From Anderseniella sp051010195 (GTDB lineage Bacteria; Pseudomonadota; Alphaproteobacteria; Rhizobiales; Aestuariivirgaceae), in the NCBI GenBank assembly GCA_051010195.1, contig JBPCVV010000060.1, positions 19,521 through 83,520 on the forward strand: 64,000 nt of DNA, read 5' to 3'. Shown here in pieces: positions 52,579 through 61,166 of this stretch; the first letter of the stretch is position 1, and each line of letters begins with the position of its first letter. The translations under genes and the position numbers were made by a program. The notes beneath the pieces are model-generated. The model worked only from the letters and a program-made list of their open reading frames with translations, made no database searches and was not told where the DNA came from.

Positions 52579-54009
52579 GTGACTGACAATACTGCTTCCG
52601 ACGACCTGTTTTTCGCCGAGACCGGGCTGGACCGTGACGCTGCACTGCGGCTGACCGAGGATGCGCTGGTCAACAGCGATGACGGCGAGCTGTTCCTGGA
52701 GTACTGCCAATCGGAGAACCTGGTGTTTGACGATGGTCAGCTCAGAACCGCCAGCTTTGATGTCAACCAGGGTTTCGGGCTTCGTGCGGTTTGCGGCGAA
52801 ACCTCCGCCTATGCACATTCGGCCGAGTTATCCCCGCAGGCCCTGGCGCGCGCCGCCGACACGGTCCGCAGCATTCAGTCCGGCAGCGGTGACATATCAG
52901 CCGCGCCGCCGCGCACCAATACAAGCCTGTACAGCGACGACAACCCGGTGCAGGCCATGGCGTTTGAAGACAAGGTGCGCCTCTTGCAGCAGGTGGACGA
53001 ATTTGCCCGCAATCTCGATGACAGGGTGCGGCAGGTGACGGTGGCCTTGTCCGGTGAGTGGCAGGCCGTCGATATCATCCGCCCGGGCGGCCACACGGTC
53101 AGCGATCGGCGGCCTCTGGTGCGTTTCAATATCTCTGTTGTCACCGGCCAGGACGAAAAGCGCGGAACCGGCACCTATGGCGCCGGCGGGCGTACGAACT
53201 ATGCCGGCTTCATCGGCACCGACGCCTGGCAGGCCGCAGCACGTGAAGCTCTCAGGCAAAGTGTGGTGGCACTCGAGGCAGAAGATGCCCCGGCCGGAGA
53301 GATGGACGTGGTTCTGGGCCCCGGCTGGCCGGGCATCCTGCTGCACGAAGCCATCGGTCACGGGCTTGAGGGGGATTTCAACCGCAAGAAGACGTCCGCT
53401 TTCGCCGGCTTGATGGGCAAGCGCGTGGCCAGCCCGGGTGTGACCATCGTCGATGACGGTACCCTGCATGACCGGCGCGGATCGCTGTCGGTGGATGACG
53501 AAGGCACACCGGCTCAAAAGACCACCCTGATCGAGGACGGTATCCTGGTCGGCTACATGCAAGATCGCATGAACGGCCGGCTGATGGGGGAAGGCTCGAC
53601 CGGCAATGGCAGGCGGCAGTCATATGCCCACCACCCGATGCCGCGCATGACCAATACTGTCATGGCCAGCGGCAACAGCGACCCCAAGGACATTATTTCT
53701 TCGGTCAAGTCCGGCCTGTACGCAGTGTCGTTCGGCGGCGGCCAGGTGGATATCACCAGCGGCAAGTTCGTGTTTTCCTGCACCGAAGCCTACCGGATTG
53801 AAAACGGCCAGATCGGCGCCCCGGTGAAGGGAGCAACCCTGATCGGCAACGGGCCGGATGCGCTGACCCGAATTTCCATGATCGGCAATGACATGCAGCT
53901 CGATCCCGGTATAGGTACATGCGGCAAGGACGGTCAGGGGGTTCCCGTCGGTGTCGGCCAGCCCACCGTTCGCCTCGATCGTATCACTGTCGGGGGCACA
54001 TCGGCCTGA
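52579..54009 (+). CDS. tldD: TldD family metalloprotease
   Basis: Cytoplasmic zinc protease that with TldE/PmbA trims peptides such as microcin precursors and CcdA-type antitoxins. The zinc motif HEAIGHGLEGD is at residues 256-266. NTVMASGNSDPKDIISSVKS and VSFGGGQVDITSGKFVFSC are the typical late blocks. The start is GTG at 52579. Length 476 residues. Followed closely by a HAD gene (10-base gap); no tldE is in the window. Confidence 0.95.
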   Translation: MTDNTASDDLFFAETGLDRDAALRLTEDALVNSDDGELFLEYCQSENLVFDDGQLRTASFDVNQGFGLRAVCGETSAYAHSAELSPQALARAADTVRSIQSGSGDISAAPPRTNTSLYSDDNPVQAMAFEDKVRLLQQVDEFARNLDDRVRQVTVALSGEWQAVDIIRPGGHTVSDRRPLVRFNISVVTGQDEKRGTGTYGAGGRTNYAGFIGTDAWQAAAREALRQSVVALEAEDAPAGEMDVVLGPGWPGILLHEAIGHGLEGDFNRKKTSAFAGLMGKRVASPGVTIVDDGTLHDRRGSLSVDDEGTPAQKTTLIEDGILVGYMQDRMNGRLMGEGSTGNGRRQSYAHHPMPRMTNTVMASGNSDPKDIISSVKSGLYAVSFGGGQVDITSGKFVFSCTEAYRIENGQIGAPVKGATLIGNGPDALTRISMIGNDMQLDPGIGTCGKDGQGVPVGVGQPTVRLDRITVGGTSA

Positions 54010-54019
54010 TCCCGAGAAG

Positions 54020-54643
54020 ATGAAATTCAACACCGTCATATTTGATTTTGATGGCGTCCTGTCCGCCTATGACCGGCCGGCAAGGCTCAAAGACATGTCT
54101 CGGATTACCGGATTGGACAGCGCAACCATCCTGGAGCGGATTTGGGGTTCCGGTTTTGAAGATGCTGCCGACGGCGGTTGTTGTGCGGACGATACCGCCT
54201 ATCTCATGGCATTCAATGACCATCTCCAATTTCAGCTCAGACGGGAACAGTGGATTGCCAGCCGGTCCGCGGCCATGCAGCACTGGCCGGACATGCATGA
54301 CCTGGCAACAAAGCTGCAAGCACACCACAAGCTTGCCATGCTCACCAATAATGGTCCGCTGACCAAGGCAGCGTTTGGCAGGCTTGCGCCTGAGACCGCG
54401 GACCTGTTTGGCGACAAGGCGTTTTTTTCCTGTGATTTCGGTGCCAAGAAGCCGGACCGGAAAATCTTCGAACAGGTTGCGAACCGGCTCGGCAGCGACC
54501 CGGCGCAATGTGTTTTCGTTGATGACAAGCAGCGCCACTGCGACGGCGCGTCCGAGGCTGGCATGACGGGTATCCGGTTCACCGGCATTGACGACCTCAA
54601 ACGCCGGCTGCAAAGCCTTGGTGTCATGAGAGGCACTGCATGA
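54020..54643 (+). CDS. HAD family hydrolase (subfamily IA)
   Basis: Haloacid-dehalogenase-fold phosphatase of 207 residues. The nucleophile motif VIFDFDGVLSAYDRPARL is at the N-terminus (Asp9, Asp11), LAMLTNNGPLTKAAF is motif II, and CVFVDDKQRHCDGA is motif IV. Start at the ATG at 54020. Its stop overlaps the MATE start by four bases (ATGA), so the two are coupled. The substrate cannot be called. Confidence 0.9.
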   Translation: MKFNTVIFDFDGVLSAYDRPARLKDMSRITGLDSATILERIWGSGFEDAADGGCCADDTAYLMAFNDHLQFQLRREQWIASRSAAMQHWPDMHDLATKLQAHHKLAMLTNNGPLTKAAFGRLAPETADLFGDKAFFSCDFGAKKPDRKIFEQVANRLGSDPAQCVFVDDKQRHCDGASEAGMTGIRFTGIDDLKRRLQSLGVMRGTA

Positions 54644-56013
54644 GTGTCGTCCCCAACGGCTCCGCCATCGGTGCGCGGTTCATTACCGGCTCCACCATGC
54701 GGCATGTGGTGGTGATGACGGCGACCAGCGCTGTCGGCCTGATGGCCATGTTCCTGGTCGACCTTGCAGACCTGTGGTTCCTGACCCTGCTGAACCAGAT
54801 CGAGATTACCGCGGCAATCGGGTTTGCGGGTACCATCGTGTTCTCGAACCTGTCGGTCGGGCTTGGCCTGGCAATTGCCGCCGGTGCACTGGTGGCGCAG
54901 GCCATGGGGCGAGGTGACGAAGACAAGGCGCGCGAAACCGCATCCGCAGCCCTGTGCCTGAGCGTGCTCACCGGGCTCGTCGTGGCCATCGCAATCGCGG
55001 TATTTGCCCGGCCGATGCTGGCTTTGCTCGGTGCATCGGGTGAAGCACTGGAACTGGCCCGGTCCTACCTGATTGTCATAGCGCCCGGTTTCCTACTGCT
55101 GGCAGGTGCGATTTCTGTCAGCTTTGTGCTGCGTGCCATTGGAGACCCCCGGCGCGCCATGTATGTCACGCTGGTTACGGCCATCACCAATGCCGTGCTG
55201 GACCCGATTTTCATATTCTGGATGGACCTCGGCATCGCCGGCGCGGCGCTGGCCACTGTGTTTGCCAACCTGTTCTCATTTGCCATCGGCTTGCATGCCC
55301 TGCACCGCCATCACCAGTTCGTGGTGCGGCCGCGGTTTGCGTCCATACGGCAAAACCTGCGCCCGATCATGCGGATCGCCCTGCCCGCAATCGCCACCCA
55401 GCTCGCCACCCCGTTTGCCATTGCCTACATGACCCGCATCACCGCAACCTTCGGCAATGATGCGGTCGCCGCCGTCGCGGTCATCAACCGGCTGGTACCG
55501 GTGGCATTCGGTGTCGTCTTCTCGCTGTCGGGCGCTGTCGGTCCGATCATCGGGCAGAACTACGGTGCCGGCAAACTTGACCGGGTCAGCCAGACGCTCA
55601 AGGACGCCATGGTGTTTTCAAGCCTTTATACGATTGCCGTCAGCGTGGTGCTGCTGGCGGTTGCAGGGCAGATGCCGGCCTGGTTCAGCGCAACCCCGGC
55701 GGCAGCGGAACTGATCACCTTCTACTATACCTTCATCGCCATCACCTGGGCATTTTCAGGGGCACAGTTCGTGGCGCAGGCCGCCTTCAACAATCTCGAC
55801 CGTCCAAAATGGTCGATGTGGTTCAACTGGGGCAAGTCGACGATCGGCACCATCCCGCTGCTGCATCTGGGTGCTGCGTGGGGCGGTGCAACAGGCGTGC
55901 TTGTCAGCCTGGGCGCCGTAAACATCGTTTTCGGACTGGCGGCCACTATCGCCGCTTTCACACTGGTCAGGACAATGGCCGTGCAGGGCCCGGTTACAGG
56001 AGGCGCCACATGA
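54640..56013 (+). CDS. MATE family multidrug/sodium exporter
   Basis: Twelve-helix MATE transporter of 457 residues that exports cationic or organic compounds by ion exchange. LVDLADLWFLTLLNQIEITA is the first-helix block, and AVGPIIGQNYGAGKLDRVSQ and AAQAAFNNLDRPKWS-type sequence late (VAQAAFNNLDRPKWSMWFNW) are typical. Its start and stop both overlap neighbours (ATGA), placing it in one operon with the HAD gene and the DUF937-like gene. Confidence 0.92.
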   Translation: MSVVPNGSAIGARFITGSTMRHVVVMTATSAVGLMAMFLVDLADLWFLTLLNQIEITAAIGFAGTIVFSNLSVGLGLAIAAGALVAQAMGRGDEDKARETASAALCLSVLTGLVVAIAIAVFARPMLALLGASGEALELARSYLIVIAPGFLLLAGAISVSFVLRAIGDPRRAMYVTLVTAITNAVLDPIFIFWMDLGIAGAALATVFANLFSFAIGLHALHRHHQFVVRPRFASIRQNLRPIMRIALPAIATQLATPFAIAYMTRITATFGNDAVAAVAVINRLVPVAFGVVFSLSGAVGPIIGQNYGAGKLDRVSQTLKDAMVFSSLYTIAVSVVLLAVAGQMPAWFSATPAAAELITFYYTFIAITWAFSGAQFVAQAAFNNLDRPKWSMWFNWGKSTIGTIPLLHLGAAWGGATGVLVSLGAVNIVFGLAATIAAFTLVRTMAVQGPVTGGAT

Positions 56014-56681
56014 GCGAGCAGGCCAGCGAACTAATCGACATTATTCTCGCGGCAAACGACGGCAAGACGGCAGGTGCGCTGGCTCTTGCCGGCGACTACA
56101 GCATTGATGCGGCAGAAAAGGCCCTGAAAACCCATGTCCGCGAAATTGGCTCAAGAATAGCCGTCAAGGTGCGGGAACCGGATGAGATGGAGCTTCTGCT
56201 CGACGTCATAGAGGCTGGCGAGCATGATGACTATCTGACCAATCCGGATGCCTTGCTGTCGCGCGAGGCGGTTGAAGAAGGTGAAGAAATCCTCACCCAT
56301 GTCTACGGATCGCTGGAACGCGCGCGCACCGTCTCGCGCTCGCTGCGCAAGCCGCACGGCATAACCGAAGAAAAGATGGAGCGGATGATGACGCTGGCCG
56401 CCACCTTGTGTGTTGCCGCCCTGGTCAAACGCGGCCAGCGAACCTACCTGGCGGCGGACGTCGGCGGTGTCGCATCGACCTTCATGTCCGAGCTGATCAA
56501 AGCCATCATCAAGGGTATCACCCATGTGCCGGCCAAGCGGCGGCGGCGGCGCAACCGGGCCACCTACGCCAAGTCATACAAGACCTCGCGCAAGCGCCGC
56601 AGGCAGCGCCGCCGCTCGCGCCGCAAGAAGACGCCTGACCTTGCGGACGTGTTCGGGGAATTGCTGAAACGCGCAATATGA
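56010..56681 (+). CDS. DUF937-like protein A with a basic Arg/Lys C-terminus
   Basis: Protein of 223 residues. The N-terminal 180 residues are helical and share a pattern with the next gene: REPDEMELLLDVIEAGEHDD here against REPDGMVSLFEALSGGRHER there, followed by EEILTHVYGSLERARTVS and KMERMMTLAATLCVAAL. The C-terminus is extremely basic (KRRRRRNRATYAKSYKTSRK, then KRRRQRRRSRRKK), suggesting nucleic-acid or membrane-phosphate contact. It overlaps the MATE stop by four bases. I assign it to the DUF937 group on this resemblance only; function unknown. Confidence 0.75.
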   Translation: MSEQASELIDIILAANDGKTAGALALAGDYSIDAAEKALKTHVREIGSRIAVKVREPDEMELLLDVIEAGEHDDYLTNPDALLSREAVEEGEEILTHVYGSLERARTVSRSLRKPHGITEEKMERMMTLAATLCVAALVKRGQRTYLAADVGGVASTFMSELIKAIIKGITHVPAKRRRRRNRATYAKSYKTSRKRRRQRRRSRRKKTPDLADVFGELLKRAI

Positions 56682-56728
56682 TTAAACTGGCGTTCGACGA
56701 GGGAGCCTTACAAAAGTGAGTAAATATC

Positions 56729-57571
56729 ATGAACATCGTTGAGATAATTGCCCGGTCCCATAACGGCCATGGGCTGGATGTGCTGGGCCGGCAGTTCGGG
56801 CTGTCGCGCGAGCAGACGCTGGCGGCGGTCGCCGAGCTTGCCCCGATGGTCACCTCAGGGGTACGCCGCAACACCCGCGAACCCGACGGCATGGTCTCGC
56901 TTTTCGAAGCGCTGTCCGGCGGGCGCCACGAACGCTATCTGGAAGACGATGCAGCCGTTGAGTATGACCGGGTGAAAAATGACGGCAATGCCATCCTCGG
57001 CCATCTGTTCGGCCGCAAGGAAGTCAGCCGGGAGGTGGCCATGCAGGCTGCTGGCACCACCGGCATCGGCAGCGCGATCCTGAAAAAAATGCTTCCTATC
57101 ATCGCATCGATGGTGATGGGCGCGATTTTCAAGCGCATGACCGGCGGCGCGTCGGCTCCAGCTCCGCGCGGCGGCTCAGGCGGTAGCCAGGGCGGCGGCC
57201 TTGGCGATATAATCGGTGATATCCTCGGCGGTGGCCGGAAACCGCAACCGCGCGGCGGTCAGGGTGGCGGCCTGGAGGATATCCTCGGCGACATTCTCGG
57301 CGGAGGTTCAAGCCGGCGGCGGTCGCCTGCCCCACAGCCGCAACAGCGCGCACCCTCGCCGGGCGGCGGACTGGATGACCTTCTGCGCGATATTCTCGGC
57401 GGCGGTACGGGCGGCGGCGGCAGACGCCAGCGCCCGTCATCATACAATGACGACGCCATTGGCCGTGGCCGCACTTCACTGGACGACATTCTCGGCGGCG
57501 ACACACGAACCGGTTCGGGCAACGCCGCCGATGATCTGCTGGATTCAGTCAATCGCAGGCTGGGATACTGA
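56729..57571 (+). CDS. DUF937 protein B with a Gly-rich repeat tail
   Basis: Protein of 280 residues. The first 140 residues form a DUF937 domain: IVEIIARSHNGHGLDVLGRQ, NDGNAILGHLFGRKEVSREV and ILKKMLPIIASMVMGAI. From about residue 150 it is Gly/Arg/Pro-rich and contains repeats of the form GGGLxDILGDILGGG (three near-perfect copies and two weaker ones, LDDILGGD and ADDLLDSV). The tail is probably disordered with short hydrophobic stickers. It lies 47 bases after the paralogue on the same strand. Function is unknown; some DUF937 proteins (YidB-like) share the Gly-rich tail. Confidence 0.85.
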   Translation: MNIVEIIARSHNGHGLDVLGRQFGLSREQTLAAVAELAPMVTSGVRRNTREPDGMVSLFEALSGGRHERYLEDDAAVEYDRVKNDGNAILGHLFGRKEVSREVAMQAAGTTGIGSAILKKMLPIIASMVMGAIFKRMTGGASAPAPRGGSGGSQGGGLGDIIGDILGGGRKPQPRGGQGGGLEDILGDILGGGSSRRRSPAPQPQQRAPSPGGGLDDLLRDILGGGTGGGGRRQRPSSYNDDAIGRGRTSLDDILGGDTRTGSGNAADDLLDSVNRRLGY

Positions 57572-57666
57572 CGGCGCAACTGAGCTTTTAAGGCTCTACT
57601 CGAAGCGGCGCTTGCTGTGCCGGCGGAATGGTATGTCCGGCCGTCAGCCGCAACCGGCTCCGCCAC

Positions 57667-58503
57667 TCAAACCCGTGTTGCAACCAGGATTGTCGGGGCG
57701 ATCTGATCACCTTCCAGGCCCGCGACATAGTTTTTAAATTTGTCGGCAGTATTCGCGCCGGTCAGCAGGTGCAAACCAAGAGGGGCGGGTCCGTCACGTT
57801 GCGCTGCATTGGCAAATGCTTCGCGAAAAAAGCTCATGGCAAAGTCTCGCAGGCTCTGTTGCCCGACAACTTCAAAACCATTGTTTTCGAGCAGTTGGCT
57901 GGTTTCCTGCGGCGTCTTCAGAAAGCTGCTGGTCCCGGTCTCGGCCCAGGGCACGGGATAGCTCAATCCGTCCTGAGGTCCTTTCATGACATCGAAAACA
58001 CAAAGCGGTGCGCCGACCTTCACAACGCGGGCAAGTTCTGAATAGAACCGGTTGCGGTCTTCGATGTTCATGGCAACGTGAAAGCTTACGGCGCCGTCGA
58101 AAGAACCGGTTTCGAACGGCATGTCCAGGACACTGCCGGTATGAAAGTCGCACCACCGGGCAAGCCCGGTGCGTTCGCTCAGCACCCTGGCCACGTCTAC
58201 GAAACTGGCCGTCAGATCGATACCGGTGACCCTGCAACCTCTTTCCTTTGCCAGGTGGCGCGCCGTACCACCAATGCCGCAACCGGCATCGAGAACATGC
58301 ATGCCTGACAACTCCGGCACCATGTCCAGCGCCATGAGCGTTGCGGCACGGCCGGCTGTGTGAAACTCATCAACGGGCGCGAGTTCTTCCAATGATGGCG
58401 CATGCGGATCCGCACCAGATTGCTTCAGGCCATCGGTTATCGCGTCCAGCAAACCGGCCTTGTGATAGTGCGCGGAAACTTCATCCTCCAGTTGGTGCTT
58501 CAT
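57667..58503 (-). CDS. class I SAM-dependent methyltransferase
   Basis: Methyltransferase of 278 residues. Motif I is MHVLDAGCGIGGTARHLAKE, followed by VTGIDLTASFVDVARVLSER and FDGAVSFHVAMNIEDRNRFY, a layout like UbiE/sarcosine or sterol methyltransferases. The ATG at 58503 has AGGAGC upstream. It is divergent from the HxlR regulator, which probably controls it. The substrate is unknown. Confidence 0.85.
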   Translation of the reverse strand: MKHQLEDEVSAHYHKAGLLDAITDGLKQSGADPHAPSLEELAPVDEFHTAGRAATLMALDMVPELSGMHVLDAGCGIGGTARHLAKERGCRVTGIDLTASFVDVARVLSERTGLARWCDFHTGSVLDMPFETGSFDGAVSFHVAMNIEDRNRFYSELARVVKVGAPLCVFDVMKGPQDGLSYPVPWAETGTSSFLKTPQETSQLLENNGFEVVGQQSLRDFAMSFFREAFANAAQRDGPAPLGLHLLTGANTADKFKNYVAGLEGDQIAPTILVATRV

Positions 58504-58613
58504 CCTGACAGCTCCTTGATCAGATAGTCGACACACAACCAGCATCGGTTAAAGCGACGCCTGATACCAGTTCAGAAAATGTAGTATATTCGGAAATCCG
58601 CCCGCACTAGTCT

Positions 58614-58625
58614 TTGTTCAAACAA
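58614..58625 (+). promoter_or_regulatory. inverted repeat abutting the HxlR Shine-Dalgarno
   Basis: TTGTT-CA-AACAA ends one base before the GGAG that serves the HxlR start. A regulator bound here would cover the 5' end of the transcript, which fits autoregulation; this is inference. Confidence 0.35.
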
Positions 58626-58635
58626 GGAGCGCCAG

Positions 58636-59337
58636 ATGAAGAGTTATGGTCAGTTCTGCCCGGTGGCAAAGGCAGCAGAGTTGTTTTGTGAACGGTGGAC
58701 GCCCTTGATCATCCGAGACCTGGCCGCCGGCGCCACACGGTTCTCCGAAATTCACCGGGGCATTCCACTCATTTCTCCTGGTCTTCTCTCCAAGCGGCTC
58801 AGACAACTGGAAGCAGAGGGCATTATCGAAAAACGGCAATCCGGGAAAAGCGGCACATACCACCTGACATCCGCCGGGGCAGAGTTCATACCGATGGTGG
58901 AGGCCCTTGGTATCTGGGGACAGCGATGGTCCAGGCGCGAACTGGTCGAGGAAGAGATGGATTTGGGCCTGCTGCTGTGGGCGATCGAGCGCAATGCAAA
59001 GGCCGATGCATTCGGCACCGGGCGGGCGGTGGTCAGGCTGGAGCTGACGGATCAGCCGTCAAGCAAGCAATTGTGGTGGTTCGTCAATGAAAACGGGGCC
59101 TGTCAGTTGTGCGTTCATGATCCCGGTTTCAATGTGGATGTTTATCTCGCGTGCAGTCTTCGCGATATCATTCATATTGTCCGCGGTGACATTGCGCTGG
59201 ATAATGCGATTTCGACCGAGCGGCTTGAAGTGATCGGGGACCGCTCGGTGACCGGACAACTGGCCAGTTGGTTCAATCTCGGGCCAATCACGAAAATCGC
59301 GTCTCAACTGAATCCAGATGCGGCCCAGCCGGGCTGA
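58636..59337 (+). CDS. HxlR family regulator with an SCP2-like C-terminal domain
   Basis: Winged-helix regulator of 233 residues. The HxlR domain occupies about residues 1-95: CPVAKAAELFCERWTPLIIR, FSEIHRGIPLISPGLLSKRL and GTYHLTSAGAEFIPMV. The C-terminal half (about 110-225) resembles an SCP2 sterol-carrier-like fold (WWFVNENGACQLCVHDPGFN, VYLACSLRDIIHIVRGDIAL) and may bind a hydrophobic ligand. Divergent from the methyltransferase. Confidence 0.86.
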   Translation: MKSYGQFCPVAKAAELFCERWTPLIIRDLAAGATRFSEIHRGIPLISPGLLSKRLRQLEAEGIIEKRQSGKSGTYHLTSAGAEFIPMVEALGIWGQRWSRRELVEEEMDLGLLLWAIERNAKADAFGTGRAVVRLELTDQPSSKQLWWFVNENGACQLCVHDPGFNVDVYLACSLRDIIHIVRGDIALDNAISTERLEVIGDRSVTGQLASWFNLGPITKIASQLNPDAAQPG

Positions 59338-59460
59338 TCTGTTCTGAAAACTGGAATCCGCAATATGTTGCGGGCCGTTGATCGAACAAGTTCCGACAAT
59401 AGTTGCATAGCCGCCCAAAGCTGATTGACAAACCGATCACCCCAACCCTAATGATTGAAC

Positions 59461-59649
59461 CGATGGTTCCCAAACCGCTCCGGCGGCACGGGATTTTAAG
59501 GGAATACGGTGCGGTTGGCGAAAGCCGGCCAAATCCGTGACTGCCCCCGCAACTGTAGGCGGTGAGCCGATCCGAGTGACACCACTGGGCCAAAAGGCCC
59601 GGGAAGGTTCGGGAAGGCGAAGACCCGCAAGTCAGGAGACCTGCCATCG
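59461..59649 (+). ncRNA. cobalamin riboswitch
   Basis: The closing stem pairs CGATGG (59461-59466) with CCATCG (59644-59649). Inside are the core blocks of the class. These are GGTTCC near the 5' end and GGGAATACGGTGCGG. GACTGCCCCCGCAACTGTA follows, and then the B12-box-like ACCACTGGGCC. The last are CCGGGAAGG and GCAAGTCAGGAGACCTGCC. Downstream, a GC-rich hairpin (about 59663-59681) lies just before the AAGGAG of the first ORF, suggesting control of ribosome access. Predicted to repress when adenosylcobalamin or a related form is bound. Confidence 0.93.
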
Positions 59650-59695
59650 CAACTCAACTGAACCCGGGCGGGGTGCCCCGGCAAGGAGCATTGTG

Positions 59696-59776
59696 ATGAC
59701 AGACCGGCACCGCCGAGACACCGATAAATGCCCGCGCCAGCCCCGCCCACAGCGCGGAGGGCGCCATGGTACTTGA
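59696..59776 (+). CDS. 26-aa Arg-rich ORF just after the riboswitch
   Basis: A 26-codon frame starting MTDRHRRDTDKC, Arg/Pro-rich, with AAGGAG eight bases upstream. It overlaps the start of the next ORF by 11 bases, so it may act as a coupling leader peptide rather than a functional product. No family recognised. Confidence 0.4.
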   Translation: MTDRHRRDTDKCPRQPRPQRGGRHGT

Positions 59777-60068
59777 CCGGATTCTTCACAGACTTCAGAT
59801 GCAGCAGACCGAGCACTGCCGAACAACCGAGTTTGGACAACTGGGGTATATGGAATGGCTCGGCTCGCTTGCCGCCGACAGTGACTACAATCAGCAGGCC
59901 ATGACGGCGTATCACAAGGCGCTGCCTTTCAGGCGAAAAGCACCGGCTATTGCGGTTTTCTGCGACCTGCTGATTGCCTCCACACGCATGCCGCTGCAGC
60001 CGCTGGATATCGGCCTGCCTAGCCCGCACCGGCGCGGTGGTGCCAGGGGACGGCGGATGCTGCACTGA
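59766..60068 (+). CDS. unrecognised 100-aa protein under cobalamin riboswitch control
   Basis: A 100-residue frame beginning MVLDRILHRLQMQQTEHCRT, with GGAGGG five bases before the ATG. The middle (FGQLGYMEWLGSLAADSDYN, HKALPFRRKAPAIAVFCDLL) is a mixture of amphipathic helices with two cysteines and several histidines and methionines. The C-terminus is Arg/Gly/His-rich. It has no signal peptide or obvious membrane helix. I do not recognise it; it is not like CbtA/CbtB, BtuB or cob enzymes. Position after the riboswitch implies a B12-linked role or expression. Confidence 0.6.
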   Translation: MVLDRILHRLQMQQTEHCRTTEFGQLGYMEWLGSLAADSDYNQQAMTAYHKALPFRRKAPAIAVFCDLLIASTRMPLQPLDIGLPSPHRRGGARGRRMLH

Positions 60069-60157
60069 GCAACGCCGGGCTATGAGTTCAAGCGCTGGCC
60101 ATCCGGGTCCGCCTGGACGGGACAGTGAACTGACAGGCCGCGACGAACATGGCCTTC

Positions 60158-61033
60158 TCAACTGGCAAGGTGATCAACCAGGTACCTGGTCAATCCATGC
60201 TTCGGCGCATTTTGCGGCCATACGGCATATATTCCAATGTCGTCAAAATGCCAGTCAGGAAGAACATACTCCATCACCCCGGCCCTGACATCTTCCTCGG
60301 CCAGAAATTCCGGAATGAGTGCCAGTCCTGCGCCGGCACGGGCAAACTGATATAGAGCATTTGCATCATTCACACTGATACGCGAGGCAGGTTTCAAGGT
60401 CCTCGTCTCATGTCCGGCTTTTTGAAACCTTGGCCGCCTGGCTCGGACCGGAGAGAGTTCAAGCCAGTCCCAATCGTTCAAGTCTCCAGGCGACTCAGGT
60501 TTCGCCCGGGCGGCAAGATAGGACCTGGCGGCGACCAGGCGATGATTTGCACTGCCGAGTTTACGGGCGATGAGGGCGCTGTCCTTAAGCCAGCCCATTC
60601 GTATGGCCAGGTCGAACCCGTCTCCGATCAGATTCTTGCGGGTGTCTGAAAAATCCAGCGACAGCTGCACATTGCGATTGGCGGACAGGAACCTGGCAAT
60701 CTGTTCAACGAGCTTTGACCGCCCCAGAACTGCGGGCATTGTAACGCGCAGTTCCCCGGACGGCTCACCGGCGTGATCAGAGACGGATTGCAACCCGTGT
60801 TCAGCCGCGTCAATCATGGTGCGGGCTGATGACAGCAGGCGCTCACCGTCGCGCGTCAGGGACAGCCTCCGTGTTGACCGGTAGATCAGCGCCGTGCCAA
60901 GCCGTTTTTCCAGTTCCGACAACTGGTGGCTGACAACGGACGGCGACAGGTTCATGGCCTTTGCCGCGGCCCGGAACGAGCCATGGTCGATTGTCCTGAC
61001 AAAAATAGCCATCTGGCGAAGTTGGTCTAGCAT
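60158..61033 (-). CDS. LysR family transcriptional regulator
   Basis: LysR protein of 291 residues. The DNA-binding domain reads QMAIFVRTIDHGSFRAAAKA then LSPSVVSHQLSELEKRLGTA, and the effector domain includes DFSDTRKNLIGDGFDLAIRM and ALYQFARAGAGLALIPEFLA. Divergent from the SnoaL-like gene, with an AT-rich 133-base gap containing an inverted repeat. Confidence 0.92.
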   Translation of the reverse strand: MLDQLRQMAIFVRTIDHGSFRAAAKAMNLSPSVVSHQLSELEKRLGTALIYRSTRRLSLTRDGERLLSSARTMIDAAEHGLQSVSDHAGEPSGELRVTMPAVLGRSKLVEQIARFLSANRNVQLSLDFSDTRKNLIGDGFDLAIRMGWLKDSALIARKLGSANHRLVAARSYLAARAKPESPGDLNDWDWLELSPVRARRPRFQKAGHETRTLKPASRISVNDANALYQFARAGAGLALIPEFLAEEDVRAGVMEYVLPDWHFDDIGIYAVWPQNAPKHGLTRYLVDHLAS

Positions 61034-61044
61034 GCAAATTTTCC

Positions 61045-61066
61045 GAATAGTGTATTTTTATTATTC
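61045..61066. promoter_or_regulatory. GAATA-N12-TATTC inverted repeat, candidate LysR site
   Basis: Perfect 5-bp arms 12 bp apart in the AT-rich gap between LysR and the SnoaL-like gene. It is close to the T-N11-A core typical of LysR sites, though such short arms can arise by chance in AT-rich sequence. Confidence 0.3.
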
Positions 61067-61166
61067 TATCTTATCATATAATACTCATTCGTCCATCTTC
61101 TCCGGCAAGGACGCCAGATCGGAGATAGCCTGATCGGCGGTTCCTGGAAACCAGGAGAGTAAAGTG

